The notes under the pieces are model-generated. The model did not search any database, had not been told where the DNA came from, and saw nothing but the letters and a program-made list of their open reading frames with translations. The position numbers were made by a program, and so were the translations under genes. A stretch of 64,000 nucleotides of DNA, taken from Bondarzewia mesenterica (taxonomy: Eukaryota; Basidiomycota; Agaricomycetes; Russulales; Bondarzewiaceae). The DNA lies in contig SGPL01000070.1 of NCBI GenBank assembly GCA_004802705.1, positions 24,924 to 88,923 on the forward strand. The letters run 5' to 3'. Shown here one piece after another: positions 23,201-34,424 of the stretch (position 1 is the stretch's first letter; each line of letters opens with the position of its first letter).

Positions 23201-24816
23201 AACGTCAGGCGTCGATGCACATCGGGATGAGATCGCCCGATGCACCATTCGAGCCGACAGACTTTGATCCAGAGTTTGACCGAGGAAAGCATGCTGTGTC
23301 AAATCTGGCGAAACTCTTTGAAGACGTGACTGGCTGCGAGGATATCATTGAGAAGTTGAGAGGATGGCAGCAGATGGCGCAGAATGTGAAGAGTCGACGG
23401 ATGGATCCTCGTGATTTCGTCCCTACTAATTTCGTGTTCAAGGGGCCACCAGGTAAGGACTTCATAGTCAAGACACATCTCGGAGGAAAGGTTGCTCACT
23501 GGATTTCAATTACTCAAGGTACTGGCAAAACGACTACTGCCCGCAAGATGGGCCAGGTTTTCTACGACATGGGCCTGTTGGCTTCAACTGAGGTGGTCGA
23601 ATGCTCTGCTTCGGATCTCGTGGGCGAGTATGTCGGCCAGACGGGACCAAAGACATCGAAGCTTTTCGAAAAGGCTCTTGGAAGAGTCCTTTTCATCGAT
23701 GAGGCTTACCGGCTCAGCGAAGGGCACTTTGCCAAAGAAGCCATGGACGAGCTTGTGGGTATTTTGACTCAAGAGAGATATCGTGCCAAGCTCGTCGTCA
23801 TCATCGCGGGATACGATCAAGAGATGAACGACTTACTCTCTGTCAACACCGGGCTCTCCAGCAGATTCCCGGAGGAAATCGTTTTCCAGAACATGAATCC
23901 CGCGCAATGTCTCGAGGTCTTGAAGAAGAAACTTAGAAAACAGAGCATTCAGGTCGGCGCATTAGAGGACCATTCATGCACAGAGTACACGCGTATGGTG
24001 GATTTGCTGGCGAAACTGTCCCTGTTGCCATCTTGGGGGAATGCTCGGGATATCGAGACTCTCTCCAAGCAGATGGCAGTCGCTGTGTTCAGCAGTCCAT
24101 ATCTGCCAGGTAGCGTCTCCGCAAGTACCCCGAATGATCTTACGACGCTGTCCGGGAAAAAAGCTGTGGATTGCATTCACTCGATGTTGGCGGGAAGGCG
24201 GGAGCGCGTCTCCAATATGCCCACTCGTTCCGACCCATTTCGCGGGATGCAACAAATGATCCAGGACCATCAAGCCCCGCCGCCGCCGGCTGTACATACA
24301 ACACATACGACCGTACAATCCGCTCCGCCAGCTCCTCAGCCTGAGACTGCACGAGAAATGGCGGATGAGAAAGCCGAGTCCGACATTCGCGATGCTGGAG
24401 TGACAGACCAAGTTTGGCGCCAGCTTCAGATGGACAAGCATGCAGCAGCAGAGGCCAAGCGACGTTTTGAAGAGGCCGAGCGGACGTTACGAGAAGCTGC
24501 GGAGCGCGAAGAGGCTGCAAAGAAACTTGCAAAGAAACTTGCAGAGGCTCAAGCGAAAGATGCAGCCGAGCGGGCAGAGCTCATGCGCCAGCGTGAGAAG
24601 GCAAGACTCGAGGAGATCGCGGCGATGCAAGAGCGTGCGAGAAGAGCTGCGGCGCTTCAGGCGGAGGAGAGAGAGAGGCGAGAGGAAGCGCGTGTGCAGG
24701 CAAAGATTCGTCAGATGGGGGTATGTGTTGCAGGTTTCAGATGGATCAAACAGTCGAATGGCTATCGGTGTGCGGGAGGCTCTCACTTCATCGATAATGC
24801 AGCTTTGGGGATTTGA
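17206..24816 (+). CDS. NFX1/ZNFX1-type SF1 helicase fused to three CbxX-type AAA+ ATPases
   Basis: Eleven exons: 17206-18679, 18748-19621, 19704-20033, 20091-20329, 20389-20725, 20795-21555, 21611-22513, 22571-22680, 22737-22895, 22960-23452 and 23519-24816. The total is 6,978 nt (2,325 aa). Start is the ATG of MDNPRAVKLRKHF. Helicase: Walker A GPPGTGKS (~residue 490), VEEAGEILESH (the EEXXE Walker B of the NFX1 group, ~752), GDHKQLRPK, then DNYQGEESDIVIVSLTR and VLLSRARNAFIMVGN. A Cys/His cluster follows (CPDGGCPEPC...CGIHHCTSKC...), then a coiled coil and Pro-rich linker. Three AAA+ domains have Walker A at ~1335 (GNPGTGKT), ~1613 (GSPGTGKT) and ~1893 (GPPGTGKT), with FVDEAYQL, IIDEAYML and FIDEAYRL as Walker B. 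The C-terminus is a long charged helix ending GFRWIKQSNGYRCAGGSHF. ZNFX1-type helicases act in small-RNA inheritance and antiviral RNA sensing. CbxX AAA+ proteins are motor or remodelling ATPases. The role of the fusion is unknown. Confidence 0.93.
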
Positions 24817-25154
24817 TGGAGGCGGAGGATGGTACTGGAGGTGGTACCCGCCTTGATCTCGACCTCTTCTTGCTCGATGCTGTTTCGTAGCTAAATCAAT
24901 GTGATATACCGACGAAGTAGAGTTTTTGTTCTGATCCAGAATGTAGTATATCATTGGGGGAGTTACTGCGGGTTTGAGAGCGTTCTGATCTGTTCTGATC
25001 CATCACGCTGAACCATGGTGTTTTTCCCACAGTTAAGTAGTACCGATACTTACGACGTACCCAGTGGTACAACCTGTTCCTGTCCCTCCCCCAGCCCTCT
25101 CCGTCTCTGATTTTCATCTGCAGGTCATAACATCGTCATATATCAATAACAACG
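24817..25154. promoter_or_regulatory. Intergenic region upstream of adenosine kinase
   Basis: 338 bp between two plus-strand genes. The run just before 25155 is pyrimidine-rich (CTGTCCCTCCCCCAGCCCTC), as is common in fungal core promoters. Nothing else recognised. Confidence 0.4.
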
Positions 25155-26472
25155 ATGGCTTCTCAAACCTACTCCCTTTTCTGCATGGGAAACCCTCTGC
25201 TTGATATGCAGGTGACAAATGGAGAGGAGTTGCTGAAAAAGTACGATCTCAAGGCCGATGATGCTATCTTGGCTGAGGAAAAGCATATATCCCTGTAAGA
25301 CCAATTCATTCCAGCGAAAAATCTCATCTTCACGTTAGATCATGTTTGTAAGCTATGACGAGATCGTCGCAAAACACAAGATCACATATGTTGCGGGAGG
25401 TGCTGCACAAAATGCCGCGAGGGGTGCAGCTGTACGTCTCCCAACCTTTTTCATGTCATTCTTTTGATCTGACAGTCATATCGTCGCTCTAGTACGTTCT
25501 TCCTCCCAACTCTGTCGTGTACACCGGGTGTGTTGGCGACGATGAGCTTGCCGAACAGCTGAAAGCCGCAAACAGGCGAGAGGGGCTTCATGAAGCTTAT
25601 CTTGTGAAGAAGGGTGAGAAGACCGGCGCATGCGCCGTTGTCATCACTGGGCACCACAGGTCATTCTGTCTCCAGTCTGTCAAATTAATCTTTTTTCTCA
25701 ATGATTTGCAGGTCGCTTGTCACCACTCTGCGTTCGGCCGAGAAGTTCGATAAGGCGCATCTGTCGACCCCAGAAGTCGCTCGATTGATCGACGCAGCCA
25801 ATGTGTTCTACGTTGAGGGCTACTTCCTCACGCATGGCATCGAATCTGCCGTCGAGGTAGCGAAGAAGGCCTCTGACGCCAGCAAGGTAACTCGCCTGCC
25901 TCTCACAGTATACAACTCTGCTCCTGACGCCATTCATAGGTCTTTGTGCTCAACTTGTCCGCCCCCTTTATCCCCCAATTCTTCAAAGTCCAGCTCGAGC
26001 AAATCTTCTCTTACTGTGACATCATCATTGGCAACGAGAGCGAGGCGGCAGCATGGGCTAGCGCTTCGGGCCTGCCCGACAACGACATCCCTTCTATCGC
26101 CAAGTCGCTCGCTTCGCTCCCTAAATCGAACCCCTCTCGCCCCCGCATCGTCATCATCACCCAGGGACCATCCTCAACCATCCTTGTCTCCTCGACCGAG
26201 CCTAACGAACCCAAAATCTTCCCTGTCGACGCGCTCAGCGACACTGACATCATCGACACCAACGGTGCAGGTGACGCGTTTGCTGGCGGTTTCCTTGGCG
26301 GTTTCGTTGCTGGCAAGAGCCTCGATGAGTGTGTTCTGGCCGGTCACAAGATGGGCGCTATGTGCGTCCAGCAGGTACGTCCGGTCGATATGATCATGGC
26401 CGCGCTCAATCAACACCCTCCTGTGCATAGGTCGGTCCCCAGTACAAATGGCCAAAAGTGAACATCTTGTAA
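25155..26472 (+). CDS. ADO1: Adenosine kinase
   Basis: Phosphorylates adenosine to AMP and clears adenosine released by the S-adenosylhomocysteine cycle. Six exons: 25155-25294, 25353-25431, 25493-25659, 25712-25886, 25940-26374 and 26431-26472. They sum to 1,038 nt (345 aa), the usual length. Start MASQTYSLFCMGNPLLDMQV. PfkB/ribokinase motifs: the substrate-site region VAGGAAQNAARGAA, GCVGDDELAEQL, FFKVQLEQIFSYCDIIIGNE, and the C-terminal signature DTNGAGDAFAGGFLGG with the catalytic Asp. It ends in GPQYKWPKVNIL, typical of eukaryotic adenosine kinases. The second exon starts at the later AG (25352) because only that gives HISLYDEIV in frame. The symbol follows the yeast orthologue. Confidence 0.95.
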
Positions 26473-26781
26473 TCGTATTCGTACCACGATTGTTTCTCCT
26501 CGATCTTAGCTATCTTTCTTGCTCTCAACAGCAAAGTGCTAGACATGTATCAGTAGCGTGCCATCTGCATTAAGCTTTCCACAGCTTGTAATACAAACAA
26601 GTGATACCACTACCTATCTATGAATGTAACAGGGACCCCGGCGCGTTTAAGTTGAAAATATTAAATAACACATCCTCGAGATTATATGATAGTCCGTGAA
26701 AAATGTTACAATGATGCAGATCCATATGCACGAGAAAGCGAAAGAACAGTCAACATAAGAACGAACGAGTAACATGCTTCC

Positions 26782-28554
26782 CTATGAAGGCGGTGGCGAG
26801 GCAAGGGATTCCTAAGCGAAGCGTTAGTGTTAGTGTGAGGTGCATCATGCAGGTTGCAAGAGGCGGACAAACCTGGGTCAATAAATCTTCTGTAAACAGG
26901 GATTGAGTACGGTCGTCGCAGACAATAAATAAGAGTAATCACCAGGCTTCAAAATCAACTCGTTATCCTCCGTTTGCAACTGAAGTTGACTTTCGGCCAT
27001 TGATGACGGCGACGCAGGAGCAGGTGAGACGGTTGCTGCAACAGCGGCTCCTGTGTCCGCGCTCGCCTCACCTTTGGCGTTCGAATCTCCCTGGTCATGA
27101 CCTGGATTGGCAGACGGTGCAGGCGAAGTACCAACTGTCTCCTCCTGCTGAGTATTATGGGCTGATGCGGCGGATTTCTCTGCATTCAGCTCCTGAACCT
27201 GTCGCCTCGCCGCATCAAATACGGCTTGCATCGCCGCCTGCGTAATTTCCATTGAAACAGTCTGATTCTCAGAAGGTGCGTCCTGCGATGACTGTCCCGG
27301 CCTAGCTGCGTCGAGCGAGGGGTCGATGACCGGTGAGGTGGTTTGTTCCGAGCCCTGCGTCTTCGCCGCGTCGGATGACTGGTCCTGCATTTCGACGTCA
27401 TTAGACTGTGATAATTGGGGATCTACAACCTGGCCGTCGGCGTCACGTTGTTGTCTATCCGACGAGGGCCCGCCTATTTGTCCGTTCGGTGTATGATGCT
27501 GACCCATGAGTTCGGGATTAATCTGCGGCTGAGGAGGAGGGTGCGGCATCATGCCAGGAGGAGGTCGGTAGTATGCTGGGGCGAAATAACCTGGAGGTGC
27601 ACCAGGAAGAGGATGGTAAGGCATAGGATGAGGACCATCCCAAGGCGGGGGTGGGACCCAATTGGCTTGGTGTAGTCTCGTGGCAGATGTTGGGAGACCA
27701 ATTGTTGAATAGTTTGCGTCCATAATCACACCACCAGGAGTGCGAGCAGGAACGAAGACTACAAATTCTGGGAGATCAATAAATCACCTGTTTACTCCAA
27801 GAGATAATGTATTCACCTGCATTCATGCCTTGCTGACGATAATAACCAGGAGGTCCTCCAACTGAGGGACCTGCGGTATTGGGCTGCCCCAGCGCGGCAG
27901 GAGACGTTGTACCTTGGACTTTCTTTGAGCCTGGAGTTCCACTACGACTGCGCGACTTAGATCCTCCAGCGACTGGCTCATCAGCGTCAGCGGATGCTTT
28001 GCCCTTATTCTGATCCATTGGTTCAATGATTACTCCATTATGACTGGAAAGCATCGTTGAGAACGCATTGATGCACATGAGTAAGAGAATTTACCGTGAT
28101 TTTTGGTGACGTCGTAGAGCATCTGTCTGTATATTCAGTCAGCCATCGGCATAAATACGTGCATCTGAAACAACGCACTCTTGTGAAAGTCGCCTCACAT
28201 TGGGGACAAGCACTAGAAGAAGTCAGAAATTGTGTTGAATGAATTGTTAGAATGGATATATTAGAATTAAATAATGTCACTGCGTACAATCCGGGGGGTG
28301 AATGAAGCTTAGTTGTTCGCTGGTGTCTCTTGAGATCGGCCTCGCGAGCGAACTCTTTATTACAGCCGTTGATCTTGCATGGCCACACGCCAGTTTCGAC
28401 TTTCTTCTTGGTTGGTGTTTTCTTCTTCTGAGTTTCCTTCTTCTCCTCAGGCTGACAGAGATTACATGAAAGGACATAGCCATAAGGTGGCTGAAGAATT
28501 GCTTAGCTGGTATAGATGCGAGCTCACCGTTTGTTTGACATGCGCGCGGACCAT
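26782..28554 (-). CDS. C2H2 zinc-finger protein with low-complexity Pro/Gln-rich tail
   Basis: Probable nuclear DNA-binding regulator. Eight exons: 28554-28528, 28451-28288, 28212-28179, 28126-28095, 28043-27817, 27767-26943, 26889-26873 and 26811-26782. The sum is 1,356 nt (451 aa). Start MVRAHVKQT. A Lys-rich stretch (KKKTPTKKKVE) precedes two adjacent fingers: CKINGCNKEFAREADLKRHQ...H, and CPQCEATFTRTDALRRHQKSRH, which is split by an intron after TR. The remainder is disordered: S/G-rich, then a Pro/Tyr/Met-rich block (PPPGMMPHPPPQPQ) and a Q/S/A-rich region. The true C-terminus, EDLLTQESLASPPPS, needs a 17-nt exon (26873-26889) and a 30-nt last exon; without them the frame would end in the intron. 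The target genes are unknown. Confidence 0.85.
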
Positions 28555-29192
28555 GATATTCACTGCGCTATATATTTGTTTCTCTCTTGCCTGATGTAAT
28601 TTATTCCTCAGATTATGCTGAGAAGAATCCAAATGATATAGCGGTATGCTGTGGCAGACGGTGGCAGACGGTGGCAGAGCGGTGGCAGAGACGGTGGCGT
28701 CGAGGGGATGGTTGTGTGGGACTGCGTCGCCATTCCAAAGTTCAGATAACCTGAATCTCCGCTTGAAAACGTTCTGAGTAATCTCCGCCCGCCGGCGAAC
28801 TGTTCCCCGACTGCGATCTGCACACACCGGCCGGTACCTACGTAAGCTTGGAAGCGCTGAGCGTACTAAGTTCGTAACGTAACTAAGGTCTTTGATGCAC
28901 ATAATATCCTCACCGACAATTAACGTTTTAACCCTTAATTGCGATTCACAAGTCATGTTTCGCTGACCGGCTGAAGTCCGTGTATAAGACGGAGTACCAT
29001 TCTCTAACGTTCATTGGTAGGTTTCGAAACACGGCACGCGGCTGGCAAGGCAATTGGAATATTCAATGTTGAAATTTCAGGAGATGCATGAGATTCCGTG
29101 TCGACATCCAGAACATTCGTTCATAGGGTATATAAGCTATAAGGGCATAAGATACCGTAGCATGTCAATGAACATCCAAAAAAGAATAACGG
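28555..29192. promoter_or_regulatory. Upstream region of the zinc-finger gene, with GGTGGCAGAC repeats
   Basis: About 640 bp between the zinc-finger start and the dynactin stop, both minus strand. Around 28648-28700 it holds four to five imperfect copies of a 10-11-bp unit (GGTGGCAGAC or GGTGGCAGAGC). No gene was seen. The repeats may be part of the promoter or 5' UTR; this is inference. Confidence 0.5.
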
Positions 29193-32100
29193 TCAAGAAG
29201 AAATAATGCTCGTCCGCTCGAGCAATCCCTGTACCCTCCGACTCAGCCGCCCAGCCTCCATCTTCCGCTCCCAAACTTGATAAGCCGGCGTCTTCTTCTT
29301 CCGCATCCAGGGTTTGCCGCTCTTTCCATCCCCGTCTGCGCGCGCGGAGCTAACCACTGACAGATCGACCATCCGCGGGCTAGAGGAAAATTTGATGACA
29401 TCACGGTAGAGGATCTTGCGTTCGGTAGCTAACGATCTGAGGGTCGGCACAGGGCGAGACAGCTCCGAGTCCGAATCGTCTGTGTCGGATAGCCCGGATG
29501 CGTCGAGAGGTGGTGTAGGAAGACGGCTCACGGGCTCGGGTAGTGGAGGCAACTCTTGAATTTCCTTAAGGAGGTCTTGGCCCTTGAGATACGAATTCTC
29601 CATCCGCAAGAAGCGGACTGCACCACGGAAAGCCTCGAGCTGAAGCAAGTTTTCAATACATTGTTCTTTGAATAGTGAAACAATCCCACCTGTTCAAGGA
29701 GGTGCGAGGTCTCCAGGTTGCCCTCAACTGGGATATTCTCCGTCTCGGCAGCAGCATTTCCAGATGCTACAGCAACGTACTAATGAGTAAAAGGTGATAT
29801 TTTAGGAATGCGAAGGGCGTACTTTGTCGTTCGTGAATGATGCCGGCGGCCTTGAGTTTTGTGTTCTCCTGTTCCAGGTTATCCAAATCCGCCTGAAGCT
29901 GCTCCATGGCATCCTCGTATGCTCTCTCCTGCTTTCTTGCTTTCACCAATTCGCCTTCGAGATCGGCAATCGCATCCGCTTGCTTCTTGACTGTCTCCAT
30001 ACGCCGCTCCATCAGCTCGATCTTCACATTTGCCTCCTGAACGTGCTGATCCTTGGATTTGATGTTACGGACGAGGCCCTGTATTTCTTCATGAAGCTGC
30101 GCGACCTTTCGTTCCGCCTCCACATTAATGGCCATATTTGCCTTGATTTCTTCTACCCGAAGCAGCCAAGGTGCCGCGCCATTGACTACAAAGCGGTCAG
30201 AAAGACCATCAGCCGAAAGGAGGGCGCACCCACTCTTTATAACGTTCTGAGCATCCATGGTGATTGGCAGGAGTGTGTTCGCTTGTGCTATGACTTGAGA
30301 CATGGCCTCACTCAAAGCATCCCAGCAGGAAGCAACATCCTTCTTGTTCTTCCAAACAGTCGATGACGCGACATCGTTGACAAAAGACAAGACCTTGGAT
30401 AGTTGGAAGGGGCTCTTGGAAGCTCGTGCATCATAGATATGTGGCATCGTTTGTTGGGCCAGCTGTCAATTATTGTGAGTCTATATTAGATGGAAGCTGG
30501 GGGGGACGCACTTGGATGCCAAAGTTGACCAGATCAGAGACGACGGTGCTCAACGCTTTTAATTGGGGTGCAATGACAGCCTTCAGCGCAGAAGACTCGT
30601 TAGTAAGATCTTCAAGACGTCTGGTCAGTTTCCTGGAGGCAGCAGGCGATTAGTATGACCACGGAGAAAATCATAACGTTCTCACCTAGATATCGCTTTA
30701 GCGCTCTTATATTGATCCAAAGATTTCTGAATCGGCCCAAAGAATGCCTCCTGGACATCGACATCGCTCAATTCCAAAACCACATCTGTTCAAGTGGTCG
30801 TTAATATCATTTTTAATGATAATCTAAAAGCCGAACCTTCGTCTTTCAGAATAGTCTCGACTGCGGTCTTTGTAAGCCCAACAGAGGATGCATACATGTC
30901 AAGGTCATGATCCAGGGAGAGTACATAGCCAAGCTCGCGCTCGCCGAGGTCGAATTCAAAATGCTCGAAGTAAGTTTCCGCCAAATGATCGAACTGGACT
31001 TGAATCCTAAAAGCGGCGAAAAAGTCAGAGAGGAAAAAAGATGACACAAGGATTCAATGTACTTATTGATATCGCTCACGCATTCAACTTCACGGAACTC
31101 CTCCCGGCACAGCAGGTCAATATGCATGTCAATGCGTTTCTCAAGCGGTGCAATTTCTGGATATAGCCTTCCGACATTCAAAAACGACTCGACGTCGCAG
31201 TGACGAAGAATAGCGGCGAAGCGTTTGCAGATTGTCGAGAGGACGGCAATAGCCCCTCGCATCTACGAATATGCCATGGCTGTCTTAGCTCCAATGGTGA
31301 TGAGAGGGCAAAACGCCGCAGCTCACCTCACAAACGCCAACAAGGGTATCAGTCACCGGACCATTCAGAGAGTCAGGCAAGCCATGCATCTGAGCGGTAA
31401 CCAAGTTGATCAACTCCGTCTTCAGCGCCATGCGCTGGAAGAAGAGATAACTACTTGTTGCATCGCTATCGGATTCGACGTAGATCTGGGGCAGATAGGG
31501 CTGGCAGACAGTGGTTATCACGTCATGAACATTGCAAAAAGAGGGGAAAAAATACTTACTTGTACAATTGAGAGCAGTTCACGCGCTTCTCTGGCTTCAA
31601 TACGCTTGACCTCAAGGTCGATGTTCTTAGCCTGATTCTTTGATGCCGTGGATTGGAGTTTTAGATTCAACGACATCATAGCGGCAGTTTGCGACGCTGC
31701 AGCTGCATACTCGCTTTGTGCGGTCTGTGTCTGGGTGCGTAGAGAGTGGAGTTCGCTATGAAAACAAGCTCATTTCAGTTATTTAGCGATGGACACCTAG
31801 ATAGAATATTTACCTTTGGAGCTGAAGGACGAGCTCTCTAAATTGAGTGATTGTACTTTCTAGGTCCTGGCAGATCTCTTCTAGAGATTCAATCTTGGAC
31901 CGTTGTTCCCGAATCTGCATGTCTTTCTCGTCTTCAGACAGCGGGAATGCTTGAGTATCGCTGGCAGGGTAGGCATAGAACGAGAATGGACTGACTGAGC
32001 TCCTCTTGCATTGACTTTTCAGTTTCTATGTGGTTCTCTTCCAGTTCGTCATTAAGCTCTTTGAGTGCTTCTAGGTCTTCGATGGTGATACGCATCTCTT

Positions 32101-33939
32101 CGATTTTCTACGTCATGAATCAGCTTGGACAAATGACACGGGAGGCAAATGCGCAAGTTACTTACCTCGCCCAGCATGAGATTGCGTTCCGTCAATTGAA
32201 CCAGCATTTCCTCTGCTCCTAAGGCGTCATCCAGCTGCACTTTCAAGTCTTCGATCTGCGTCTCCGCATTAGAAAGCTTAATTAGAGTCGAGTCAAGTTC
32301 GGCTACGATGCCAGATAAGAATTCAATCGTCTTCAGGCATATAAGAAGTGACATACCGTGTAGATCGTCAATATTCATCACATCCTTCTCCATCTCCATT
32401 ATCCGTCGACGTTGTTCCTGCTCGGTTTCTTGGGTGATATCGCGTAGGCTAGGATAATTGCAATTGAAGCTACTAGGACGGGTTTACGAAAAATGCAACG
32501 AACCGGATAAGAGCTTCCTTTAGACGGACATTTTGTTTCTCAAGCTGAATGTATTGCAAAGCATTCGAAATGTCTGGATCACCTTCTCCAGCATCATCAC
32601 CTTCATAACATAAATATCAAACACGAGAATCGAGACTAAGTAGACAATTGGGAACACACCTCCGCCTCCGTTGCCTCTGTCCTTGAGTACCCCCAGTTCA
32701 ACTTCTACCTCGGCGAACTTTTCTTTCAACTCCTCCAGCTCAGTTTCCGCTGCCTCTGCCCTCTCCTCCGCCACCTCCTTATCCAGCATAGACATCTCGA
32801 GCAGCTCTTGCGAATCAGAAAGCCGGTTGTCGGCAAGCTCGGACAATTGCTGAGCGTCTGCGAGTTCCCTGCGTACTGCAATTAAATCGGTCTGTAGAGA
32901 ATTGAGCTTCGCCTGCAATTTCGGCCTTAATGCGACGAAGGACTCGGCTTCGCTTAGCCTCGTCTCGAGCTCGCGGACATGACGTGCGTCGTCCGCGCGT
33001 TTGGTCTCCAGTACGCGAATTTTCGCGCGTAGTTCTTGAAGCTCTTGGTCATCCTAGATACCATTCTTTTAGATCACGAACTGTGCTTTCGCGTTTCACT
33101 TACCGGCTCGGGAGGTGACGGTGAAGGCAGATTCTGTACAGAGTGTGGCGGGAAAAAACTGACAAGATCGGGAATGGTTGGCAACATGGGGGGAGTTTGC
33201 TGGATGACGGGCTGAACGGGTGGTGGTGGTGGTGGTGGTGAGGATGGCATGCGTTTGGGAGGCATGGGGCGAGTTGCAGGGGCAGACCCGGATGCAGAGG
33301 CATCATTCCTGCGAGAAGGACTTGCGGATCCATTAAGTTGAAGATTGGTTTCGTGCACAGATGATCTTCGAGTAGCTACAGCTGTTTTCCTCGCTGCGGC
33401 CACGGCTGGAGAGACGCGTTTGGCAGGCGATGTTGGTGGCCCAAGCCGAGAGGAGCGTGGAGTATTTACGGGTAGAGGTGAAGCTACGGACTTGGCAGGG
33501 CTTGAAGCACGAGGGGACGAAGGAGGTACGGAGCGCAGAGATTGACGGCGTACTATTCCATTGCTGGATGTCCTCTGGTGACTCACAATGGGTCGATTGA
33601 GAGGGAGAGCATTACGCTGAACATGCAACGGAAGTGTGCAAGGTGAACTTCGGCTTCATATTTCATTCTCAATCAACGTACATTATTGACTGGCGCTGCT
33701 GAAGGCGGTTCTGCGATGATGGCTTTGACCTGACTGGGCCTTACGAAGACACCGTACCCCATTTTGCAAGAGAAATACGACTGTCCCTGAACGCTACCAT
33801 CGTTCTTGCCTTTGGGCTCTGAAAGTTCTACTCCAACCCATTTGCCTCCAGCGAATTGCGTCTGACCGCAGAAACGTACTATGCCGCGTCCAACGGGTAT
33901 CTCAACAGTAGCGCCCGGAGGAGGGTCTACAGAAGCCAT
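29193..33939 (-). CDS. Dynactin large subunit p150Glued
   Basis: Links cytoplasmic dynein to microtubules and cargo. The start at 33939 encodes [20 protein letters not shown] and a full CAP-Gly domain with the binding motif GKNDGSV and [12 protein letters not shown] Ser/Pro/Arg-rich linker follows (33630-33070) with a poly-Pro tract and TSPAKR-like basic patches, then long coiled coils (about 33060-31800: [19 protein letters not shown] and similar), and the C-terminal dynactin region (about 31700-29770) with further coiled coil ([35 protein letters not shown]). The gene ends [16 protein letters not shown] at 29193. Many short introns interrupt it; I placed the outer limits and the main blocks but not every splice site. 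Estimated length about 1,250-1,300 aa, as in other fungal p150. Confidence 0.9.
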
Positions 33940-34424
33940 GTCGCGTCAGCTTCGAGCGCAAGAACTTCCAAGATATCGAATGAGCGTATGAAGGCAGTTG
34001 AAAGAATGGGAGTGGAGCACAGAGGCAGTACCAAAAGTCTTTAACTTGACGTGTGTCGCGCCAACGGATGTTGGACTGTCACGTAGTGTGACGATAAGTT
34101 ACGTAATATGTTTCACGCGTCTGCCAATGGACGTAACCTTCAAGTTGGTGTTCCTGCACCTTGCAACCTTCGAGCTGCTTCAAACACATCCATAGTTCAA
34201 CATCGGGTCAGTGGACACCTTCGTTTGCATAGTTCATATCAAAATTATGCTACTTCACGGGCAACAAACTCACTGCAAGCTCTTTTTCTTCGAGTAGGTT
34301 TACAGGAAGTCGTTGAGACCCTCATAAACTCAGGCTCTCGGTCCAACGGCATTCCATGTAACTTCGCTGTCTGCATACAAGACCCACTGCATTTGCCCCT
34401 TCTCTCTCATATCTGGTTCCTCAC
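33940..34424. promoter_or_regulatory. Divergent promoter between dynactin and Raptor genes
   Basis: 485 bp. Frames in this region lack conserved sequence. No element was identified. Confidence 0.4.
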
